Positions 23,570-31,976 of a stretch of 64,000 nt of DNA are shown in pieces. The translations under genes and the position numbers were made by a program. Position 1 is the stretch's first letter, and each line of letters opens with the position of its first letter. The notes beneath the pieces are model-generated. The model ran no database searches, was not told where the DNA came from, and saw only the letters and a list, made by a program, of their open reading frames with translations. Origin of the DNA: Candidatus Hydrogenedentota bacterium (lineage in GTDB: Bacteria > UBA8481 > J006); contig RFFU01000078.1 in assembly GCA_003697085.1 (NCBI GenBank), positions 47,680 through 111,679 on the forward strand, in the 5' to 3' direction.

Positions 23570-25685
23570 AAAGTATCTGCTCGAAGGTTTGGACTGCCCG
23601 AACTGCGCCGGAAGGATCGAGAAGAAGATTTCCGCGATTACAGGAGGAGTCTCCGGGGCGGTGAACTTCCTGGAAAAATCCGTCGTCTTCGATCCCCGCT
23701 ATGAAAAGGAGGTGCGGAAGGCGGTGGACGAAATCGAGCCCGGCGTCACGGTTCTTCCTTTTGAAGAACGCCGGAGCGAAGAACGGGAGCAATCGCGGTG
23801 GTTTTTCCGTACCGGTTTTAGGATAACAGCGTCTTTCCTCCTCTTTCTTGGAGGATTGTACTTTCGTCAAAAAATTCATCAGCGCCTGGAATGGCTGGAA
23901 TGGGGCGTTTTTCTTTCCGCCTATCTCCTCGTTGGAGCGCCGGTTCTTTTCAACGCGGTGAAGAATCTCGTCAACCGCAAGCCCTTCAGCGAACACTTTC
24001 TGATGACGATCGCGACATTGGGGGCGATCGCCATCCATCAATTGCCCGAGGCGGTCGGGGTGATGCTCTTCTATACCGTGGGGGAGTTCTTCCAGAAGAT
24101 GGCCGTGGGACGTTCGCGGCGCTCCATCAAGGCGTTGCTCGATGTTCGACCGGACGAGGCGCGCGTGCTTCTTCCCGAAGGAAGCCGGATTGTTCCTCCG
24201 TCCGATGTGGCCGTGGGCGCGGAGATCGAGGTCCGACCGGGCGAGAGAATTCCCTTGGACGGAACCGTCTTGGAGGGAACGGCGCGCCTGGACACCTCGG
24301 CCTTGACCGGTGAGTCGGTGCCGCGGGGGACGCATCCGGGAGACGCGGTCTTGGCGGGAATGATCAATCTCAACGGGAACCTTCGGATTCGTGTCGCGCG
24401 CCCCTTCGCGGAATCCTCCGTGGCGAAGATTTTGCGGCTGGTTCAGGAAGCGGCGGGAAGAAAAGCGCCGACGGAGCGTTTCATCAGGAGTTTCGCGGCG
24501 ATCTATACCCCCATCGTTGTTCTTTTGGCCGGGTTGATCGCCGTTATTCCTCCGCTACTCTTCAGCGCGGATTGGTCCGTCTGGCTCTACCGCTCCTTGG
24601 TGCTTCTGGTGATCTCTTGTCCCTGCGCCTTGGTTGTCTCCGTCCCGTTGAGTTATTTTTCCGGATTGGGCGCCGCTTCGCGCGCCGGCATCCTGATCAA
24701 AGGTGGCCAATTCCTCGACGCTCTTACGGCTTTGACGACCGTCGTTCTCGACAAGACCGGAACGCTGACCAAGGGGGTCTTCGAACTGATCGAGGTTTTC
24801 CCCGAGCAGGGTTACACCGCCGAAGAGGTACTGAAGTTCGCGGCTCTGGCCGAGTCGTGTTCGAATCATCCGGTGGCGGAGGCGATCCTCGCCGCCGCGC
24901 CGTCGGCTCCGCGCGACGACGTGGAAGAGTTCGAGGAAATTTCGGGGCACGGAATCAAGGTAAAAATGTCGGATGGACGAACGCTCATAACCGGAAACGA
25001 CCGGATCCTTCACAGGGAGAATATCCCTCATTCCGACTGTCTTTCAGAAGGAACGGTTGTTTACGTGGCCTTGGAAAAGCGTTTGATAGGGAAGATCATC
25101 CTCGGTGATCGGATTAAGGACGACTCCGTCGAGGCCGTGGCGGAACTGCGCCGAACCGGAGTCGAGCAGGTGGTGATGTTGACCGGTGACAATGCCTCAT
25201 CGGCCAAGGGAATCGCTCGTGCTTGTTCCCTCGATGCCTTTTACTCGGATCTTCTTCCCGAAGACAAGGTGAGGAAAGTGGAAGAGTTGAAGGCGGCGTC
25301 GCGAGATGAAAACGGCAAACTGGCCTTTGTCGGCGACGGGATCAACGACGCCCCCGTCTTGGCCTTGGCGGACGTTGGCGTGGCCATGGGGGCGTTGGGT
25401 TCCGACGCGGCAGTTGAATCCGCGGATGTCGTTCTGATGAACGACCGGGTTTCCCAACTCGTGGACGCCGTTCGAATCGCTCGAAGAATCCGCGCCATCG
25501 TTCGTCAGAATATCGGAATGATCATGGCTGTGAAGATTTTTTTCATCGGAGCCGGCGCGCTCGGCACAGCGGGAATGTGGGAGGCCGTCTTCGCCGACGT
25601 CGGTATCACCGTCATCGCCGTCTTCAATTCAATCAGAGGCCTGAGGATTTCGATGTTTGGAGAAGAGAGGAAAGATCCGAAATAG
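23553..25685 (+). CDS. P1B-2-type heavy-metal (Zn/Cd/Pb) exporting ATPase
   Basis: 710 residues from the ATG at 23553; the frame extends upstream but only as a shadow of the repressor gene. An N-terminal HMA domain carries Cys15 and Cys18. The actuator motif TGES is at 252-255, the membrane CPC motif at 356-358, the phosphorylated Asp400 in DKTGT, and the hinge GDGINDAP in the P domain. The last helices contain FADVG, the Asp-x-Gly of the zinc/cadmium/lead (P1B-2, ZntA/CadA) group, so it is not a copper pump. It should export divalent metal across the inner membrane under control of the upstream repressor. Confidence 0.93.
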   Translation: MSNTARKYLLEGLDCPNCAGRIEKKISAITGGVSGAVNFLEKSVVFDPRYEKEVRKAVDEIEPGVTVLPFEERRSEEREQSRWFFRTGFRITASFLLFLGGLYFRQKIHQRLEWLEWGVFLSAYLLVGAPVLFNAVKNLVNRKPFSEHFLMTIATLGAIAIHQLPEAVGVMLFYTVGEFFQKMAVGRSRRSIKALLDVRPDEARVLLPEGSRIVPPSDVAVGAEIEVRPGERIPLDGTVLEGTARLDTSALTGESVPRGTHPGDAVLAGMINLNGNLRIRVARPFAESSVAKILRLVQEAAGRKAPTERFIRSFAAIYTPIVVLLAGLIAVIPPLLFSADWSVWLYRSLVLLVISCPCALVVSVPLSYFSGLGAASRAGILIKGGQFLDALTALTTVVLDKTGTLTKGVFELIEVFPEQGYTAEEVLKFAALAESCSNHPVAEAILAAAPSAPRDDVEEFEEISGHGIKVKMSDGRTLITGNDRILHRENIPHSDCLSEGTVVYVALEKRLIGKIILGDRIKDDSVEAVAELRRTGVEQVVMLTGDNASSAKGIARACSLDAFYSDLLPEDKVRKVEELKAASRDENGKLAFVGDGINDAPVLALADVGVAMGALGSDAAVESADVVLMNDRVSQLVDAVRIARRIRAIVRQNIGMIMAVKIFFIGAGALGTAGMWEAVFADVGITVIAVFNSIRGLRISMFGEERKDPK

Positions 25686-25751
25686 GCAAAGCCCCCGTGT
25701 TTCTTGAGGTTGCTTTTCCGAGCCGGGCCATCTATTCTACGGCGGAATTTT

Positions 25752-26993
25752 ATGTTATCCGTGCAAAAATTCGGCGGTTCCAGCGTGGCGAACGTGGACC
25801 GCATTCAGAAGGTCGCCGAACGTGTATCCCGTACGGTCGAAAGAGGCCATCGTGTCGTCGCCGTCGTCTCGGCGATGGGAGATACGACGGACGAGTTGAT
25901 CGATCTGCTCGCGCAAGTCACCGATCGGCCTCCGGACCGTGAATACGACGTTCTTGTCTCGACCGGAGAAATCGTTTCGGCGGCGCTGCTCGCCTGCGCT
26001 CTGCGTACCCGCGGTCATAACGCCGTCTCGATGACAGGGCCGCAGATCGGAATCCACACGGATGGGGTGTACCGCAAGGCGAAGATCGTCAAGATCCGAG
26101 CGGACCGCATCCGCGAGGCACTCGATGCCGGCTGTGTGGTAACGGTCGCCGGATTCCAGGGAATCAACGAAGCGGGCGAGATCACCACATTGGGGCGGGG
26201 AGGCTCGGACACGACGGCGGTGGCGTTGGCGGTGGCGCTTGAGGCGGACGTGTGCGAGATTTTCACGGACGTAGAGGGCGTCTTCAGCGCGGATCCGCGT
26301 CTCGTACCGCGTGCGCGGAAGATTCCGCGGATCGCCTACGACGAAATGCTGGAGTTGGCGACGGCGGGAGCGCGCGTGATGCAGTCCCGCGCGGTCGAAT
26401 TTGGAGCGAAATTCGGTGTCCGCATTCACGTGCGGTCATCGTTCAGCGAGGGAGAAGGAACTATGATCGAAAACGTCGAGACGAACGGATGGGGCGAAGC
26501 CGGAATGGAACGTGTTTTCATTCGCGGTGTCGCCCACGACGCGAATCAGGCCAAGATCACGGTTGCGGGGGTACCGGACAAGCCGGGGGTTGCGGCCACG
26601 CTCTTCGGCGCGCTGGCCGACGAACGCATCAATGTCGATGTCATCGTTCAATCGGCCACAGCCGTGGACAAGAACGATATTTCCTTCACCGTGAACCGAG
26701 ACGATCTCGATCGCGCGATCGAGATCTCCAAATCCGCCTCCGAAGAACTCGGGGGCGGGGAAGTGACAGCCGACGAGAACATCGCAAAGGTCTCGATCGT
26801 GGGAATCGCGATGGCGCAGCACGCCGGTGTCGCGGCGACGATGTTTCGAACGCTTGCTTCCCACGGTATCAATATCCAGATGATCTCGACCTCCGAGATT
26901 CGAATCTCCGTCATCGTCGAGCGTTCTCAGATGGAGGAAGCCGTGCGCGCGCTTCACTCCGCGTTCGGACTCGACGCGCCGGAAGGAGCGTGA
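25752..26993 (+). CDS. lysC: Aspartate kinase
   Basis: 413 residues from the ATG at 25752, which begins the conserved KFGGSSV motif two to three residues in and has GGCGGA upstream. Kinase motifs VVSAMG and GRGGSDTTA are intact. Two C-terminal ACT domains (about 265-410) provide feedback control by lysine and/or threonine. It phosphorylates aspartate at the head of the lysine, threonine and methionine pathways. cimA starts 8 bases after its stop, so isoleucine and aspartate-family synthesis share a transcript. Confidence 0.95.
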   Translation: MLSVQKFGGSSVANVDRIQKVAERVSRTVERGHRVVAVVSAMGDTTDELIDLLAQVTDRPPDREYDVLVSTGEIVSAALLACALRTRGHNAVSMTGPQIGIHTDGVYRKAKIVKIRADRIREALDAGCVVTVAGFQGINEAGEITTLGRGGSDTTAVALAVALEADVCEIFTDVEGVFSADPRLVPRARKIPRIAYDEMLELATAGARVMQSRAVEFGAKFGVRIHVRSSFSEGEGTMIENVETNGWGEAGMERVFIRGVAHDANQAKITVAGVPDKPGVAATLFGALADERINVDVIVQSATAVDKNDISFTVNRDDLDRAIEISKSASEELGGGEVTADENIAKVSIVGIAMAQHAGVAATMFRTLASHGINIQMISTSEIRISVIVERSQMEEAVRALHSAFGLDAPEGA

Positions 26994-27000
26994 TGCCGTT

Positions 27001-28683
27001 ATGGGAGTGAAAATCTACGACACCACCTTGCGGGACGGAACGCAGGCGGAAGGAATCGCCTTCAATGTGGAGGCGAAGGTCCGGGTTGCAAAAATGCTCG
27101 ATGATCTCGGTATCCATTATCTCGAAGGCGGCTGGCCCGGATCGAATCCAAACTCCATCGAATTTTTCGAACGGATCCGCTCCGTACCGCTCAAGCATAT
27201 CCGCGTCGCCGCCTTCGGATCGACCCGGCATAAGCGCAATACCCCGGCGCGCGATCCGAACATCCGCGCTCTGCTCGAAACGCAAATGCCGGTCGTGACT
27301 ATCTTCGGAAAGTCCTGGGATCTCCACGTGCGGGATGCCCTGCGGGTCTCCCTCCAAGACAACCTCGCTATGATCTCGTCCACCGTGGCGTATCTGAAGA
27401 AGAAGGGGCGTGAAGTAATTTACGATGCCGAACATTTCTTCGACGGATTCAAGGCAAACCCGGAGTATGCCCTCTCCACCCTCGACGCCGCGGCGAAGGC
27501 CGGCGCTGATTGCCTCGTGCTCTGCGAGACGAACGGCGGAGCGATTCCGAGTGAGGTCGCCGCGATCGTCCGCGAGGTTCGAAAACGATTCCCGGAAGCC
27601 GAACTCGGAATCCATACTCACAATGACAGCGGCTGCGGGGTGGCGAATGCGTTGGCCGCCGTGGAAGAGGGCGCCAACCATGTCCAGGGAACGATCAATG
27701 GTTACGGGGAGCGCTGTGGCAACGCCAACCTGATCCCGATCATCGCAAACCTCGAACTGAAAATGAATCGGAACGTGATCGGCAAACGCCGCCTGCGTTT
27801 GCTCACCCCTGTCTCCCGCGGAGTCGATGAACTGGCGAACCAGATTCCCGATGTCCGAGCCCCGTTCGTCGGCAGCACCGCCTTCGCTCACAAGGGCGGC
27901 ATCCATGTCTCGGCTGTGTTGCGCAACGCGCGATGTTACGAACACGTTGAGCCGGAAGCGGTCGGGAACCGGCGGCGCGTCCTCATCTCCGACCAATCGG
28001 GGCGAGCCAATCTCGCCTACAAGATTGGCGAACTCGGTCTCGATGCCGACCCGAGCGATCCTGAAGTCGCAGCCGTCCTCCGCGAAGTCAAGGAACTGGA
28101 GAACCGCGGTTATGAATTCGAAAGTGCCGAGGCGAGCTTCATTCTGATGCTGGAGAAGGCCAAACGTCGCCTTCCCCTCTTCTTTGAAAACGCGACATGG
28201 CGGATTCTCAACGAATCGATCGATGGGGAGAACTTCGTACTTGGGATCGTCAAGGTCACGGTCGATGGTAAGGAAGAACATGCGGTTGCGGAAGGAGACG
28301 GACCGGTGAACGCTCTCGATCTCGCTTTGCGGCGCGCCCTCTCCCCCTTCTTCCCCGAACTCTCCTCCGTCCATCTCGTCGATTACAACGTCCGCGTCCT
28401 CAATGCGCAAGAAGCCACCGCCGCCGCCGTGCGTGTGCTTATCCTCTCGTCGGACGGGCACGAAACGTGGGGAACCGTCGGCGTCTCTCCCAATATCATC
28501 GACGCCTCCTGGCGCGCCCTCACCGACTCCCTCGTCTATTTTCTCTGGAAGCGGTCCCGCAAAAAAACCCGGCCCCGGGGAGGGAACAACCGGACCCGCG
28601 GAGGAAATAACCGACCCCGCAAAAAGAGCCGCCGCTCCTGGGAAAAGGAGACCCGTGGAAAAAGGTCGGGAGGCGAACGCTGA
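27001..28683 (+). CDS. cimA: (R)-citramalate synthase
   Basis: 560 residues. It condenses pyruvate and acetyl-CoA to citramalate for threonine-independent isoleucine synthesis. The DTTLRDG motif lies at 7-13 and the HTHND metal motif near 202. The sequence FFDGFKANPEYAL and the C-terminal LeuA regulatory domain (about 385-510) are typical of the long CimA group, not of isopropylmalate or homocitrate synthase. Odd feature: residues 516-560 form a very basic tail containing two RGGNNR repeats that seems to be a lineage-specific addition. LeuCD at 0.9-2.8 kb would take the product onward. Confidence 0.93.
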   Translation: MGVKIYDTTLRDGTQAEGIAFNVEAKVRVAKMLDDLGIHYLEGGWPGSNPNSIEFFERIRSVPLKHIRVAAFGSTRHKRNTPARDPNIRALLETQMPVVTIFGKSWDLHVRDALRVSLQDNLAMISSTVAYLKKKGREVIYDAEHFFDGFKANPEYALSTLDAAAKAGADCLVLCETNGGAIPSEVAAIVREVRKRFPEAELGIHTHNDSGCGVANALAAVEEGANHVQGTINGYGERCGNANLIPIIANLELKMNRNVIGKRRLRLLTPVSRGVDELANQIPDVRAPFVGSTAFAHKGGIHVSAVLRNARCYEHVEPEAVGNRRRVLISDQSGRANLAYKIGELGLDADPSDPEVAAVLREVKELENRGYEFESAEASFILMLEKAKRRLPLFFENATWRILNESIDGENFVLGIVKVTVDGKEEHAVAEGDGPVNALDLALRRALSPFFPELSSVHLVDYNVRVLNAQEATAAAVRVLILSSDGHETWGTVGVSPNIIDASWRALTDSLVYFLWKRSRKKTRPRGGNNRTRGGNNRPRKKSRRSWEKETRGKRSGGER

Positions 28684-28740
28684 AGGAACGAGTCTCTCCG
28701 GTTCCGCTTCGGAACCGCGCCCGCTGATCCGCGAATTCCG

Positions 28741-30108
28741 ATGATGCGAAGCAAGGCGGAACAGTTGAAGGCGCCGCGCGGGACCCGTGACCTCGTCGGT
28801 CCTCTCCAGGATCTCTTCGAAAAGATCGAGGCAAGTGGACGGCGGGCGGCGGAAGCCGCCGGCTATCGAAGAATTTCGACTCCGATCTTTGAAAACGCCG
28901 CTCTCTTTGTGCGAAGCGTCGGGGAAGAAACCGACGTCGTTGGGAAAGAGATGTACCTTCTTCAGGATCGAAAGGGACGGCGGCTTGCTCTGCGGCCCGA
29001 GGGAACGGCTCCGGTCGTTCGCGCCTTCATCGAGCGCAACCTCGCTTCCGCGGGGCTCCCCGTCCGGCTTTACTACCTCGGCCCGATGTTCCGCTACGAA
29101 CGTCCTCAAGGGGGACGCTACCGCCAGTTTCACCAATTCGGATGCGAACTCTTCGGTTCCTCCTCGCCGGCTGCGGACTTCGAGGTGGTGGGAGTCGCGC
29201 GGAGGTTCCTCGAAGACCTCGGCGTCGCTTCCCACCTCGTGCTCAATCATCTCGGTTGTCCGCGCTGTAAGGAAGCTTTCGCGCGCTCACTCGCTGATTT
29301 CGCCAAGACCATCTCCGACCGGCTCTGCCCCGATTGCCGCCGGCGCGCGGAGCGCAACCCGTTACGTCTTCTCGATTGTAAGGTTCCCGATTGTCGCGAT
29401 CTCCACAGTCTGGCGCCGGAAATGGAACTGTGCGAGGCCTGCTCCGCCAACGCCGCCTCGATCAAGAACGCCCTGCGGGAAGCCGGGATCGAATTTTCCT
29501 GGGATTCCCGCCTCGTGCGGGGGCTGGATTATTACACGGGAGTTGTCTTCGAATTCCGTTCAGCGGATCTCGGTGCGCAGGATGCCGTCTTGGGCGGCGG
29601 GCGATACGACGAACTCGTCGAGGCGCTTGGTGGGCCGTCCACTCCCGCCGTGGGATTCGCCGCCGGCATCGACCGCCTCGCTCTTCTTCTCGAAAGAACC
29701 TCTTCCTCCCCCCTTCGCCCTTTCGTGGTGATTCTTCCGATGGAAGAGAGGCAGACCCTTGCGGCGGCGGAATTAGCGGACGGATTGCGGGCGGCCGCAA
29801 GAAAAGAACTCCCGAAGCATTGCTCCGACCGGGAACCGGTGATACTGTCCGCTCTTCGCGCCCGAAGGCTCAAAACCGCGCTGGCCGAAGCAGCCGAAGC
29901 GGGAGCCCGATTCGTCGTGATTCTCGGCGAAAACGAAATGGCACGCGGGAGTGTCACTGTCAAGAACCTCGACACGCGGGAACAATGGAGCGTTTCCGTC
30001 GAGGATTATTCGAGGGCGGGCGGTACGAATCTGGCTCACTTTCTTCGTGAGCACAGTGTTCCTCGAAAGAAGGCTGAACAGGAAACGATAAGTGGAGGGA
30101 AAGATTGA
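28741..30108 (+). CDS. hisS: Histidyl-tRNA synthetase
   Basis: 455 residues. Class II motif 2 (FRYERPQGGRYRQFHQ) and the histidine motifs (LVRGLDYYTG, then GGGRYDELVEALGG) are present, with the C-terminal anticodon-binding domain at about 335-430. The insertion domain carries paired cysteines (CPRC, CPDC, CEAC), a pattern seen in many bacterial HisRS. The N-terminal KAPRGTRD motif fixes the frame; two adjacent ATGs are possible starts and neither has a strong ribosome site. aspS begins 2 bases after its stop, the common hisS-aspS pairing. Confidence 0.96.
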   Translation: MMRSKAEQLKAPRGTRDLVGPLQDLFEKIEASGRRAAEAAGYRRISTPIFENAALFVRSVGEETDVVGKEMYLLQDRKGRRLALRPEGTAPVVRAFIERNLASAGLPVRLYYLGPMFRYERPQGGRYRQFHQFGCELFGSSSPAADFEVVGVARRFLEDLGVASHLVLNHLGCPRCKEAFARSLADFAKTISDRLCPDCRRRAERNPLRLLDCKVPDCRDLHSLAPEMELCEACSANAASIKNALREAGIEFSWDSRLVRGLDYYTGVVFEFRSADLGAQDAVLGGGRYDELVEALGGPSTPAVGFAAGIDRLALLLERTSSSPLRPFVVILPMEERQTLAAAELADGLRAAARKELPKHCSDREPVILSALRARRLKTALAEAAEAGARFVVILGENEMARGSVTVKNLDTREQWSVSVEDYSRAGGTNLAHFLREHSVPRKKAEQETISGGKD

Positions 30109-30109
30109 G

Positions 30110-31912
30110 ATGAGCACGGATACGCAAGCGGTGTGGAAACCCGCGGGTTCCCTTTCGAAGGACATGATCGATCAACGCGTCTCCGTCCGAGGATGGGCGG
30201 CGACACAAAGAGACCACGGAGGTCTCGTCTTCGTGGATCTGCGGGATCGCTCGGGCATCGTCCAGTTGGTCTTCGATCCCGAGCGTTCGGGGAAGGAGGT
30301 TCATTCCGCGGCACATCGGATTCGCTCGGAAACGGTCTTGCGCGCGGAAGGAACGGTGCGCAAGAGAAGTGAAGAGACGATTAATCCCAAGATCCCCACG
30401 GGTGAAGTAGAGATTGTCGTGGAGAAGTTGGAGATTCTGGCGACCTCGAAACCATTGCCGTTCGAGATAGAGGATGAAGTCTCGGCGGGGGAAGAGGTAC
30501 GACTGCGCTTCCGTTATCTCGATCTCCGCCGCCCGGTCATGTTCCGCCGTCTGGCCCAGCGCCATCAAATCTGCCGCGCCGTACGCTCCGCCCTCGATGA
30601 CGCCGGCTTTATCGAGGTCGAGACGCCGATGCTGATGCGCTCGACTCCCGAAGGCGCACGCGATTATCTCGTTCCCTCCCGGGTTCAACCGGGCCGTTTC
30701 TTCGCCCTCCCTCAATCTCCGCAGCTGATCAAACAGATTCTGATGGTGGGTGGAATCGAGCGATACTATCAAATCGTAAAATGCTTTCGGGACGAGGACC
30801 TGCGGGCGGACCGGCAGCCTGAGTTCACGCAGATCGACATCGAGATGTCGTTCATCGAGGAGGAGGACCTTTTTGCGGTCTGCGAACGGATGTTGCGCGC
30901 GGCCTTTGCGGCAGGCGGCATCGAAATCACGGTCCCGTTTCCTCGGATTCCCTATGCCGAAGCGATCGAAAAATACGGAACGGACAAACCCGATCTTCGC
31001 TTCGCCCTCGAGATCGTTCCGATCACCAGACTGGCCGCGGAAAGCGGATTCAAGGTGTTCCGCGAGGTCGTGGACGCAGGGGGCCTCGTCGCCGGCTTGC
31101 GGATTCCCGGCGGCTCGCAGGCAATGTCTCGCAAAGATATCGATGACCTAACGGCGTTCGCGAATCGCCACGGCGCGAAGGGAATGGCGTATTTTCACGC
31201 GAAGGAAGGCCGTTTGACTTCGAATATCGCCAAGTACTTCGAAGACGGTTTGCTGGAAAGGATCCGCGAAGCCTTCGGGGCGGAGGAGGGGGATCTCGTC
31301 GTTTTCGTCGCCGATCGGCCCAAGATCGCTTATCCTGCTCTCGCGGCCTTGCGGAACAGGATCGCAAAGGATCGTGGTCTCGTCCGAGACGAACAGGCGT
31401 TCTGCTGGATCGTGGACTTTCCGTTGTTGGAATGGGATGAAGAATCCGGGCGGTTCGCGGCGATGCATCATCCCTTCACCTCTCCCCACCCCGACGATCT
31501 GGAACGGCTCGAATCCGACCCGGGCTCGATAAGAGCCCGCGCCTACGATTGCGTTCTGAATGGAAATGAAATCGGCGGCGGGTCGATCCGTATTCATACT
31601 CCCGATCTTCAATGCCGAATGTTTCGAATTCTGGGAATCGATGACGAAGAAGCACGAGAGAAGTTCGGTTTTCTTCTCGATGCGCTTTCCTACGGCGCAC
31701 CGCCGCATGGCGGGATCGCCTTTGGACTCGATCGAATCGTAATGCTGATTACCGGGGGCAACTCTCTCCGCGATGTCATCGCCTTTCCGAAGACTCAAAA
31801 CGCCTCCTGTCCGCTCACCCGTGCTCCGGGGAGAGTCTCGCGCGAACAGTTGGAGGAATTGCATTTGATAAGCACGGCCCTTGACGATGACGCCCCGGAA
31901 GCGACAGAATAA
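30110..31912 (+). CDS. aspS: Aspartyl-tRNA synthetase (bacterial type)
   Basis: 600 residues. It has an N-terminal OB anticodon-binding domain (about 20-110), class II motifs (FRDEDLRADRQPEFTQ as motif 2, FGLDRIVML as motif 3) and the bacterial GAD insertion domain (about 290-400). I chose the ATG at 30110, which follows a GGAGGG site and the hisS stop, over an upstream in-frame GTG inside hisS. The bacterial architecture is clear; whether it discriminates Asn-tRNA is not decided here. Confidence 0.96.
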   Translation: MSTDTQAVWKPAGSLSKDMIDQRVSVRGWAATQRDHGGLVFVDLRDRSGIVQLVFDPERSGKEVHSAAHRIRSETVLRAEGTVRKRSEETINPKIPTGEVEIVVEKLEILATSKPLPFEIEDEVSAGEEVRLRFRYLDLRRPVMFRRLAQRHQICRAVRSALDDAGFIEVETPMLMRSTPEGARDYLVPSRVQPGRFFALPQSPQLIKQILMVGGIERYYQIVKCFRDEDLRADRQPEFTQIDIEMSFIEEEDLFAVCERMLRAAFAAGGIEITVPFPRIPYAEAIEKYGTDKPDLRFALEIVPITRLAAESGFKVFREVVDAGGLVAGLRIPGGSQAMSRKDIDDLTAFANRHGAKGMAYFHAKEGRLTSNIAKYFEDGLLERIREAFGAEEGDLVVFVADRPKIAYPALAALRNRIAKDRGLVRDEQAFCWIVDFPLLEWDEESGRFAAMHHPFTSPHPDDLERLESDPGSIRARAYDCVLNGNEIGGGSIRIHTPDLQCRMFRILGIDDEEAREKFGFLLDALSYGAPPHGGIAFGLDRIVMLITGGNSLRDVIAFPKTQNASCPLTRAPGRVSREQLEELHLISTALDDDAPEATE

Positions 31913-31976
31913 GAGACGTGAGGGAGAATGAATAGGAACGAGCCGGGAACGGTGCCGGAGTCGGGTTAGACTTCCG

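Noticed and set aside
25752-26993. Aspartate kinase in a lysine-biosynthesis operon
   Set aside because: The next gene is cimA and no other lysine gene adjoins, so operon membership in a lysine cluster is not supported.
26911-29250. Very long open frame on the minus strand opposite cimA and hisS
   Set aside because: It is an antisense shadow typical of GC-rich coding DNA: composition follows the complementary codons, no known motif appears, and both plus-strand genes are certain.
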